Source: Nitrososphaerota archaeon (GTDB lineage Archaea; Thermoproteota; Nitrososphaeria; Nitrososphaerales; Nitrosopumilaceae). From it: 8,415 nt of DNA. The stretch lies in NCBI GenBank assembly GCA_030611185.1, contig JAUWQG010000037.1, positions 1 to 8,415 of the forward strand. The letters run 5' to 3'. A program made the translations under genes and the position numbers. Positions 1 to 5,890 of the stretch are shown piece after piece (position 1 is the stretch's first letter; each line of letters begins with the position of its first letter). The notes below the pieces were generated by a model. The model had not been told where the DNA came from. It made no database searches and saw only the letters and a program-made list of their open reading frames with translations.

Positions 1-1557
1 ACAAGACCACATTTTTCAAGATTTGTTCGTAGAGCCATTTTACCGTTTTTTGCAATTGCCCTTATTACCTCTACTAATGCATACATACAAACATCTGCCA
101 TTTTTGAGCAGGAAATTGAAATTTCGGGGGATTTATCTCCAGAAGCAACTTTTGCAAAAATTCTCAACACCTTCAATATTTTAGTAATTGGATACACTGT
201 TTCTCATTTAATTCCAATAGCACTTACTAAACGAGACAAATCAATTCTTGAAAAAGAAGATTTTGAAGGATGGTTAGACTTTCGAGGATTTTCAGATGAT
301 GATGGAGATTTATTTCACAAGTTGTACAAATGGATGCCACCTAAAGTAACTGTAGATGAAATACCAGAGGAAGAATTCCAAAAACATCTCAAAACTAAAG
401 AAGGTTTGCAATATCTTGAACAATTTCGCACTACAAAAGGCAATCCAATTGGCAGTTATGCAAAATTAGTTAAAAATCCATTTGAGAAATGGAAAAAATC
501 TGAGAGAACAAAATATGAAAAATATTATAAAAATTGTATAACTGGAAATAATCAATCTGGAAGAAAACTAAAGCCAGGTGCAAAACCTGATGAAATTTTT
601 CCAATAGATGTTTGGAGAGAAGAGAAGAGAACTCATGGATTTGAACCAATAATTCCTAGCTCAAGACCAGTTGGTTATGCAAGGAAAAAGAGAGAAGGAA
701 TTCCAAAATCAGCAAAACAAGTAATACCAATTGGAATTTTTGTTGCTACAATCCTTGGAGTAGTTGCATGGTGGGGAGTTGATTTGTTTGTATTAGCAAC
801 TGCAACAGGTGGATTTGCAATTGGAATAGGTTTAGCACTACAAGAGACAATGCAAAATTATTTTGCATATTTGGCCATTAGAAAAGATAAGATTTTCCAA
901 GAAGGAGATAGAGTTCAACTTGATACGGGATATAATGGATATGTGCACAAAATCACGCCTAGAGTTACCTATGTGAGAGATGCATTACATGAATCTCTTG
1001 CTGTGATTCCCACAAGACACTTGGTTAATGCACAGATAATCAACTATACTAAAGAAAATAAGTTGGTCCCAGCGATAGTAAAGGTAGGAGTTTCATATCT
1101 GAATAACCCTCAACAAGTTGCGTCTATTCTTGTTAAAATTGGAAAACGAGGAATGAAAGAAATTGTTAATGTAAAAGGGCAACATCTAGTTAGACAAAAT
1201 AGATGTCCATATCTAGATAAAAATAAACCAAGTTGTGGATGCGATAAAGACCTTCATGTAGACATAAGTCAACCTGTTGTTAGATTTAATGATTTTAATG
1301 ATTCTGCACTAGATTTTACAATGTGGATATATGTTAGAGATTATGGAGCTCAATTCAAAACTAAAACAGATCTTAGAATGATCATGTATGAAGAATTCAA
1401 GAGGTATGACATTAGAATTCCATGGCCAATTAGAACTGTTTACCAAGGTGATGAAAAGAAAGAATATGAAGAAATTAGCCAAAAGGATCAGGATAGAAAT
1501 CAGGTAATTGACAAATATGGACTTGGAGATATTGGTCGTGGAGAAGGAGATGAATAG
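1..1557 (+). CDS. MscS-family mechanosensitive ion channel, 5'-truncated
   Basis: Membrane channel of the small-conductance mechanosensitive (MscS) family, which releases solutes when membrane tension rises after osmotic downshock. The frame is open from base 1, so the 518 visible residues are a C-terminal part; a TTG at 322 is only an internal codon. Visible order: hydrophobic helices at about residues 12-35 and 52-76, a hydrophilic stretch of about 160 residues (77-239), a helix at 240-262, then the pore-lining helix and conserved segment at 263-294 (GGFAIGIGLALQETMQN), the beta domain (about 297-347, with GDRV and IPTRHLVNAQI), and the alpha/beta C-terminal domain with NDFNDSALDF and IPWPIRTVY (474-481). 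E. coli MscS has only 286 residues. A three-cysteine insert (Cys402, Cys412, Cys414) interrupts the C-terminal domain. The stop lies 44 nt before prs on the same strand. The family is firm; gating and ion preference cannot be read from sequence. Confidence 0.92.
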   Translation, partial: TRPHFSRFVRRAILPFFAIALITSTNAYIQTSAIFEQEIEISGDLSPEATFAKILNTFNILVIGYTVSHLIPIALTKRDKSILEKEDFEGWLDFRGFSDDDGDLFHKLYKWMPPKVTVDEIPEEEFQKHLKTKEGLQYLEQFRTTKGNPIGSYAKLVKNPFEKWKKSERTKYEKYYKNCITGNNQSGRKLKPGAKPDEIFPIDVWREEKRTHGFEPIIPSSRPVGYARKKREGIPKSAKQVIPIGIFVATILGVVAWWGVDLFVLATATGGFAIGIGLALQETMQNYFAYLAIRKDKIFQEGDRVQLDTGYNGYVHKITPRVTYVRDALHESLAVIPTRHLVNAQIINYTKENKLVPAIVKVGVSYLNNPQQVASILVKIGKRGMKEIVNVKGQHLVRQNRCPYLDKNKPSCGCDKDLHVDISQPVVRFNDFNDSALDFTMWIYVRDYGAQFKTKTDLRMIMYEEFKRYDIRIPWPIRTVYQGDEKKEYEEISQKDQDRNQVIDKYGLGDIGRGEGDE

Positions 1558-1601
1558 ATTTTATTTCTCAAAACTTAAGAATCCCCTAACAACACGATCA
1601 T

Positions 1602-2477
1602 TTGTTGATTAATCTTATTGCTGGTAATTCTTCAAAAGATTTAGCAAAAAAAATATCAAAAAAACTAAAGGCTAATCTTGTAAAATCAGAAGTAAAAAAT
1701 TTTCCAGATGGAGAAAGTAAAATAACTCTCAAGGGAAAGCTTTCAAAGAGTAAAACAATCGTAGTTCAATCAATATATCCACCAGTTGATTCAAATCTGA
1801 TTCAAGCATTATCCCTAATTTCAAAGGCAAATGATTACTCTACTGAAGTAGTAGTAGTGGTTCCTTATCTGGGATATGCTAGGCAAGATAGAGAATTCCT
1901 GCCTGGAGAAATCGTAACAATGAAGGTACTTGGACGGTTATTCAAGGGAGCAGGAGCCTCCAAAATTATAGTTGTAGATATTCATAGTAAAATTGGATTA
2001 AAACACTTTAAAATAAAATCTGAAAATATATCAGCTATTTCTGATCTTGTCAAATATTTCGAAAAAATAAATCTTAGAAATCCTCTAGTTGTTTCGCCTG
2101 ATCAAGGAGGAAAAGAGAGGGCAAAAGAATTTGCTCATGAATTTAAATCTGAATTTATTGCACTTAAAAAACAGCGTGATCGTAAAACCGGTAAAGTCAA
2201 AATTAAAACTGAGGGTCTTGATAAAGTAGTAGGTAGAGACGTGATTTTAGTTGATGATATGATTAGCACAGGAGGAAGTATAATCAAAGCTACAGAATTT
2301 CTTAAGAAACAAAAGTGTAAACGAGTATTTGTCGCTTGTACACATGCTCTTTTAATGAATGATGCAGAGAAGAAAATAAAAAAGGCCGGGGTTACAAAGA
2401 TTATCAGTACCAATACAATACCGGGTAAAACATCTATTGTTGATATTTCAAGTACCATTGCAAAGGCAATAAAATAA
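1602..2477 (+). CDS. prs: Ribose-phosphate pyrophosphokinase (PRPP synthase)
   Basis: Makes 5-phosphoribosyl-1-pyrophosphate from ribose 5-phosphate and ATP in the cytoplasm, feeding purine, pyrimidine, histidine, tryptophan and NAD synthesis. The 291 residues match archaeal enzymes in length. Motifs: FPDGE (34-38), YLGYARQDR (89-97), metal-binding DIHS (126-129), SPDQGGKERA (165-174), flexible-loop KKQRDRKTGKV (189-199), and the PRPP-binding loop DVILVDDMISTGG (213-225). No ATG fits: an in-frame stop lies at 1587-1589, and the family's N-terminus begins at the tandem TTG codons at 1602 and 1605, so translation starts on TTG. There is no clear Shine-Dalgarno. A weak T-rich TATA-like stretch lies at about 1558-1566, so the gene may have its own promoter or be read through from the MscS gene. 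Its stop shares one base with the next start (TAATG), which indicates translational coupling. Allosteric behaviour is not predictable here. Confidence 0.96.
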   Translation: MLINLIAGNSSKDLAKKISKKLKANLVKSEVKNFPDGESKITLKGKLSKSKTIVVQSIYPPVDSNLIQALSLISKANDYSTEVVVVVPYLGYARQDREFLPGEIVTMKVLGRLFKGAGASKIIVVDIHSKIGLKHFKIKSENISAISDLVKYFEKINLRNPLVVSPDQGGKERAKEFAHEFKSEFIALKKQRDRKTGKVKIKTEGLDKVVGRDVILVDDMISTGGSIIKATEFLKKQKCKRVFVACTHALLMNDAEKKIKKAGVTKIISTNTIPGKTSIVDISSTIAKAIK

Positions 2478-3424
2478 TGCCAGAAAGTTTTTTTGTATTA
2501 TCCAAAGATCATTTAGAAATTGCCAAAGATGAAATAATTGCTATTGCAAAGACTTATGATAGATTTGCAAAATCAAAATCATTTTCAAATTTAGTAATAA
2601 TACAATCAAAAATAAATTGTGATAAAATTGCTCAGCGTGCAACTTTTGTAAAAATATCAGGGCAAATTTTGCGTAAAATGTCTGGGTTATTTTTAGGAGA
2701 AGATAATTTTGAAGTTTTAAAAAATGCGAAAACTTTTGCATGTAGAATCATAAATTTATCCTCAAAGCAATTTGAAATTCCAGAACTAGAAAGCTCAATG
2801 GGAGATATGATTTCAAAGCTTTCTCAGGCACAAGTAGACCTAAAAAATCCCGATATTATCATTTATTTAATTTTCACAAATCAAGAAAATTTTTTTGGTT
2901 TTTCAAGACCAGATGAACTTCCTAAAAGACCTAAAAAAGTCAGAAAACATCCACATGAATTGGATTGGAAGTTAGCAAGAGTAATGATAAATTTGATTGG
3001 ATTAAAAGAAGGTGAAACTGTATGTGATCCGTTTTGCGGTACTGGTACTACACTATTGGAGGCAGAATCTATGGGAATAAAGGCAATTGGAGTAGATTTT
3101 GATGAAAAGATGTATGAAATTTCAAAGGAAAATTTGAAAGCTAATGGATTCAAATCAAAAGTAAGCAAAGCAGATTTTAGTGAATTTACTAAAATGCAAG
3201 ATAAATTTGATGCAATCGTTACGGATCTTCCATATGGAATAGCATCCAAAGCATCAGAAGATCCTCAAGAATTAATTAAAAAATTTGTATCTATGCTTCC
3301 TAGACGCAAAAAGATTGCAATAATGTGTAAAAAGGGATTTGAAAAAAAGTTGAATATGAATCCATCAAAGACGTATGATATCTATAGGCATAAAAGCTTG
3401 ACAAGGACAATTTTGATAAAATGA
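2477..3424 (+). CDS. trmG10: tRNA (guanine(10)-N2)-methyltransferase, Trm-G10 type
   Basis: Predicted S-adenosylmethionine-dependent enzyme that forms N2-methyl- or N2,N2-dimethylguanosine at tRNA position 10. It has 315 residues, near the family's usual 330. The N-terminal half (about 1-145) is poorly conserved and lies where the family has its THUMP RNA-binding domain; the segment ending IIIYLIFTNQENFFGFSRP fits the last strand of a THUMP fold. The linker RPKKVRKHPHELDWKLAR (151-168) is typical of THUMP methyltransferases. The Rossmann domain shows motif I DPFCGTG (184-190), the acidic end of strand 2 GVDFD (205-209), and the amino-methylation motif TDLPYG (249-254), a variant of D/N-P-P-Y. 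The start ATG overlaps the prs stop by one base, and the gene's TGA overlaps the rnz ATG (ATGA), so it sits in the middle of a coupled operon. A Trm11-like or other THUMP methyltransferase with another guanosine target is the main alternative. Confidence 0.87.
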   Translation: MPESFFVLSKDHLEIAKDEIIAIAKTYDRFAKSKSFSNLVIIQSKINCDKIAQRATFVKISGQILRKMSGLFLGEDNFEVLKNAKTFACRIINLSSKQFEIPELESSMGDMISKLSQAQVDLKNPDIIIYLIFTNQENFFGFSRPDELPKRPKKVRKHPHELDWKLARVMINLIGLKEGETVCDPFCGTGTTLLEAESMGIKAIGVDFDEKMYEISKENLKANGFKSKVSKADFSEFTKMQDKFDAIVTDLPYGIASKASEDPQELIKKFVSMLPRRKKIAIMCKKGFEKKLNMNPSKTYDIYRHKSLTRTILIK

Positions 3425-4320
3425 AACTTGTTTTTTTGGGAACATCTGCTGCACAGCCCACTGAAAATAGAGGATTGTCATGTATTTGTCTTGAAAGAGA
3501 GGGAGAGATTCTAATGTTTGATGCTGGAGAATCAGCTCAAATTTCTTATCTTAAATCAGGTTTAGGATGGAATAAAAAAATGAAAATTTTTGTTACGCAT
3601 CTTCATGGTGATCATTGCGTAGGAATTTTAGGACTTCTTCAAACAATGACTATGCAACGTAGAACAGAAACTTTAGAAATTTACGGGCCAAAAGGAATTG
3701 ATGAATTTATAGCTGCAAATATGAAAGTATTAAATTTTGGTTTGTCATTTCCAATAATTATTTCCATAATAGATGAAGGTAAGGTTTTAGATTCAAAATT
3801 TTACTCCATCTATGCATGTGAAGCTAGTCATTCCATTAAGGCATTTTCATATCGTTTTGAAGAAAAAGACAGACCTGGAAGATTTAATCTTGAGAAAGCA
3901 AAATCATTAGGGATTCCTGAAGGTCAGTTGTGGAATAAATTACAAAACGGAGAACAGATTGAAGTTGATGGAAAAATCATCACATCAGATCAAGTGTTAG
4001 GAGAAAAACGACCTGGAAAGAAAATTGGAATTTCAGGAGATACAATGCCAACTCAAGAATTAGGAAAATTTTTTGCAGATTGTGATTATCTTGTTTTTGA
4101 TTCTACATTTTTAGAGGAAATAAAGGAAAAAGCTATAGAAACACGTCATTCTACTGCAAAACAAGCAGCCACCTTAGCCAAAAATGCTAATGTAAAAAAC
4201 CTAATTCTTACTCATTTTTCTGCACGATACAAGGATGAAACTCTGCATCTACAAGAAGCAAAGCAAATTCATGATTCTGTAATTACTGCAAGAGACCTTT
4301 TAGAAGTTGAAATAAAGTAA
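3421..4320 (+). CDS. rnz: Ribonuclease Z (tRNA 3' processing endonuclease)
   Basis: Zinc-dependent endonuclease of the metallo-beta-lactamase fold that cuts the 3' trailer from precursor tRNA, giving the end to which CCA is added. It is a short-form enzyme of 299 residues and appears complete. Metal ligands visible: His60, His62, Asp64 and His65 in the THLHGDHCVGI motif, then His137, Asp207 in SGDT, and His265 in LTHFSARY. His243 in the RHST motif is the family's additional conserved histidine. The region around 163-185 (LGIPEGQLWNKLQNGEQI) resembles the tRNA-holding exosite segment of short RNase Z. The start ATG overlaps the previous stop by 4 nt; the stop is one base before the sirtuin start. 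The context, with a tRNA methyltransferase just upstream and the CCA-adding enzyme 2.7 kb away, supports a role in tRNA maturation. No key residue is missing. Confidence 0.96.
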   Translation: MKLVFLGTSAAQPTENRGLSCICLEREGEILMFDAGESAQISYLKSGLGWNKKMKIFVTHLHGDHCVGILGLLQTMTMQRRTETLEIYGPKGIDEFIAANMKVLNFGLSFPIIISIIDEGKVLDSKFYSIYACEASHSIKAFSYRFEEKDRPGRFNLEKAKSLGIPEGQLWNKLQNGEQIEVDGKIITSDQVLGEKRPGKKIGISGDTMPTQELGKFFADCDYLVFDSTFLEEIKEKAIETRHSTAKQAATLAKNANVKNLILTHFSARYKDETLHLQEAKQIHDSVITARDLLEVEIK

Positions 4321-4321
4321 G

Positions 4322-5044
4322 ATGTTTGATTCCATCAAAGACCAGCTAAAAAAAGCAAAAAAAATTGCTTTTGTAACTGGCGCAGGAATTTCTCAAGAAA
4401 GTGGAATTCCTACTTTTAGAGGTAATGATGGATTGTGGAGAAATTATGATCCAATGAAATTAGCCACAATTGATGCATTTTATGACAATCCAAAATTGGT
4501 TTGGGAGTGGTATAATGAAAGAAGACAGAATATTTTTGCGGCAGAACCTAATTTAGGACATAAAGCAATTGCAGAATTGGAAAATTTTTCCGAAGTAATC
4601 GTTCTTACTCAAAATATAGATGGACTTCATCAAATAGCAGGCAGCTCAAAAGTTTTAGAATTACATGGAAGTATTGTTAAAATCAAATGTACAGTTTGTA
4701 ATTACAAAGAAGAAATCTTAACTGAATTTTCAGATATGCCTCCTTTATGTAAATGTGGAAATATTCTAAGGCCTGATGTAGTATGGTTTGGTGAAGGTTT
4801 ACCTCAAGATGTATGGGAAGAAGCAATAATTCATGCCAATAGTTGTGACGTTATGATTATTGCTGGAACATCCCTTGTAGTATCTCCGGCAAATACTCTA
4901 CCAATCTATGCTAAACAAAATAATGCAATCTTGATAGAAATAAATCCCGATGAAACAAATATGACAGAAGATATGGATTTATCGATTAGAACAACATCGG
5001 CTACAGCTTTGCCAGAATTAGTTTCTATGTTTAAAAATAATTAA
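4322..5044 (+). CDS. cobB: NAD-dependent protein deacylase, sirtuin (Sir2/CobB family)
   Basis: Removes acyl groups from protein lysines using NAD, releasing nicotinamide and O-acyl-ADP-ribose. The 240 residues form a complete single-domain sirtuin. Motifs: GAGIS (20-24) and the adjacent GIPTFRG of the NAD pocket, TQNID (96-100), catalytic His115 in ELHGS, a zinc site of Cys123, Cys126, Cys143 and Cys145 (spacing C-x2-C and C-x-C), and GTS (182-184). Tyr64 and Arg67 form the Y-x-x-R signature of class III sirtuins such as CobB and SIRT5, which bind acidic acyl groups, so desuccinylase or demalonylase activity is plausible as well as deacetylation. It is the last gene of the prs operon, one base after the rnz stop, and it ends one base from a convergent gene. 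Targets are not indicated by the sequence; in other archaea the chromatin protein Alba and acyl-CoA synthetases are known or proposed substrates. Confidence 0.95.
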   Translation: MFDSIKDQLKKAKKIAFVTGAGISQESGIPTFRGNDGLWRNYDPMKLATIDAFYDNPKLVWEWYNERRQNIFAAEPNLGHKAIAELENFSEVIVLTQNIDGLHQIAGSSKVLELHGSIVKIKCTVCNYKEEILTEFSDMPPLCKCGNILRPDVVWFGEGLPQDVWEEAIIHANSCDVMIIAGTSLVVSPANTLPIYAKQNNAILIEINPDETNMTEDMDLSIRTTSATALPELVSMFKNN

Positions 5045-5045
5045 A

Positions 5046-5408
5046 TTATTTACTAGGATCTAAAAAGGAAAACTTATCAGAAATATTCTCTTCGACATAT
5101 TCTGTAGAATTCTGTTTAATTTCACTAAATTTTGTCTCTATTTGCTCTGCAGAAGAGTTTATGGTACTTTTAGCTGTATCAGTGGTTTGATGACCAAAAT
5201 CTGTTAACTTGGTTTCGGCTTTTTTTACTGAGGATCCTATTTTTTGTTCTGCAGATTCAAATGATTTTGAAGTTATTGTATTAACATCAGTTTCAAAAGA
5301 ATCAATTCCTGTTGTGCTTGTATTTGGCAAAATTGCTTGGATTTCAGAGGAGAAAACAATGCCACCGACTACTAAAATTGAGGCTATAATACCAATTTTT
5401 AGGAACAT
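5046..5408 (-). CDS. Small membrane-anchored extracytoplasmic protein of unknown function
   Basis: I do not recognise this 120-residue protein. Residues 1-3 precede a hydrophobic helix at about 4-20, followed by SSEIQA at 20-25, which could be a signal-peptidase site or the edge of a membrane anchor. The remainder (about 30-120) is hydrophilic, rich in Ser, Thr, Lys, Glu and Gln, has no cysteine and few aromatics, and looks helical with coiled-coil tendency. It should face outside. Four N-glycosylation sequons occur, all in this part: N29-T-S, N84-S-S, N100-S-T and N108-I-S. The ATG at 5408 lies 30 nt from the outer edge of a TATA box, which supports this start and a leaderless mRNA. The gene stands alone: upstream on the same strand is the UPF0201 gene, 80 nt away, and downstream is the convergent sirtuin gene, one base away. 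A cell-envelope spacer or S-layer-associated protein is a guess. That it is a real gene is supported by the promoter and tight packing. Confidence 0.75.
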   Translation of the reverse strand: MFLKIGIIASILVVGGIVFSSEIQAILPNTSTTGIDSFETDVNTITSKSFESAEQKIGSSVKKAETKLTDFGHQTTDTAKSTINSSAEQIETKFSEIKQNSTEYVEENISDKFSFLDPSK

Positions 5409-5430
5409 GTTTGATTGATCTAAAAATTAT

Positions 5431-5438
5431 TTTTTATA
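5431..5438 (-). promoter_or_regulatory. TATA box of the small membrane protein gene
   Basis: The - strand reads TATAAAAA here, in the context CCGAG-TATAAAAA-TAA. Its outer edge is 30 nt and its centre about 27 nt from the ATG at 5408, which is the archaeal TATA-to-start-site distance. Transcription would therefore begin at or next to the start codon, giving a leaderless mRNA. No ribosome binding site is seen in the intervening bases, as expected for that arrangement. Confidence 0.6.
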
Positions 5439-5447
5439 CTCGGAATT

Positions 5448-5454
5448 AAAAAAA
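5448..5454 (-). terminator. Possible oligo-T terminator of the UPF0200-UPF0201 operon
   Basis: Seven consecutive T on the - strand, 34 nt after the UPF0201 stop codon and about 10 nt before the TATA box of the next gene. Archaeal RNA polymerase can terminate on T-runs without a hairpin, and none is evident. In a genome this AT-rich a run of seven can occur by chance, so the call rests mainly on position. Confidence 0.35.
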
Positions 5455-5488
5455 TATGAAATATTGATTGAATTTAGTTAAGCTGAAT

Positions 5489-5890
5489 TTAATCCTCGTA
5501 ATGGGTTAACCAGTCAATAATCTTGTCGATTTGGGTAGAAGTCAAAATTACCTTGATTGGCCCTAATGGAGATTCGTCAGATTCTTCACAAATTGCTATT
5601 TTTTCGGCGAATGCAGCTTGTTTGTTTAGATAAAACCAAGTTGAGTCCTTTTCTAAATTTTTTTCTAGTCTACGTTGATAGATTCTTTCAGATTGTGTAG
5701 AGTCTATTGCGTGATAAATTTTTTCTAATGAATGTAAATCATTGGAATTTCCTTTGATTGAAAATTTTTCAATTTTAATTTCACAATTTGGAAATATGTT
5801 TAAAATTGCAGATTTTACTTTGCTAGGATCTTCTGATGGATTGACTGAACATAATATTTCTATTTTGCATCTAAGAGAAGGAATATTCAT
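5489..5890 (-). CDS. UPF0201 family protein, predicted exosome-related RNA-binding protein
   Basis: Archaea-specific conserved protein of the UPF0201 family (COG1325), listed in comparative work as a predicted exosome-associated or RNA-binding protein; no biochemical role is settled. Family landmarks with this start: NPSEDPSKV (17-25), NIFPN (31-35), the basic helix around 65-80, STWFYLNKQAAF (83-94) with the LNKQAAF core, and SPLGPIKVIL (107-116). Length is 133 residues, normal for the family. I chose the ATG at 5890 because it overlaps the TGA of the preceding UPF0200 gene as ATGA, the usual coupling junction. An in-frame ATG at 5899 would add only Met-Ala-Lys and make the overlap 13 nt, and cannot be excluded. 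The gene is cotranscribed with UPF0200 and is followed by a T-run and the promoter of the next gene. The family call is good; its function is unknown. Confidence 0.87.
   Translation of the reverse strand: MNIPSLRCKIEILCSVNPSEDPSKVKSAILNIFPNCEIKIEKFSIKGNSNDLHSLEKIYHAIDSTQSERIYQRRLEKNLEKDSTWFYLNKQAAFAEKIAICEESDESPLGPIKVILTSTQIDKIIDWLTHYED

Noticed and set aside
322..324. TTG 322 as the start of the MscS gene
   Set aside because: The frame is open to base 1 and the upstream part encodes membrane helices fitting the family.
1558..1601. Possible promoter or small RNA between the MscS gene and prs
   Set aside because: Only a weak T-rich stretch is seen and the 44-nt gap is too short for a structured RNA; mentioned under prs only.
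2135..2458. Open frame on the - strand inside prs
   Set aside because: It lies opposite a well-conserved enzyme, shows no family motif or promoter, and its hydrophobic look follows from the complementary codons.
2881..3249. Open frame on the - strand inside the tRNA methyltransferase gene
   Set aside because: Antisense shadow of the conserved Rossmann domain; no recognisable motif.
5209..5418. Open frame on the + strand opposite the small membrane protein gene
   Set aside because: The - strand gene has a TATA box, an N-terminal membrane helix and a coherent composition; the + frame has no promoter or motif.
5469..5490. Direct repeat TGAATTT (5469-5475 and 5484-5490) near the UPF0201 stop
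   Set aside because: Seven AT-rich bases repeated once is expected by chance in this composition.
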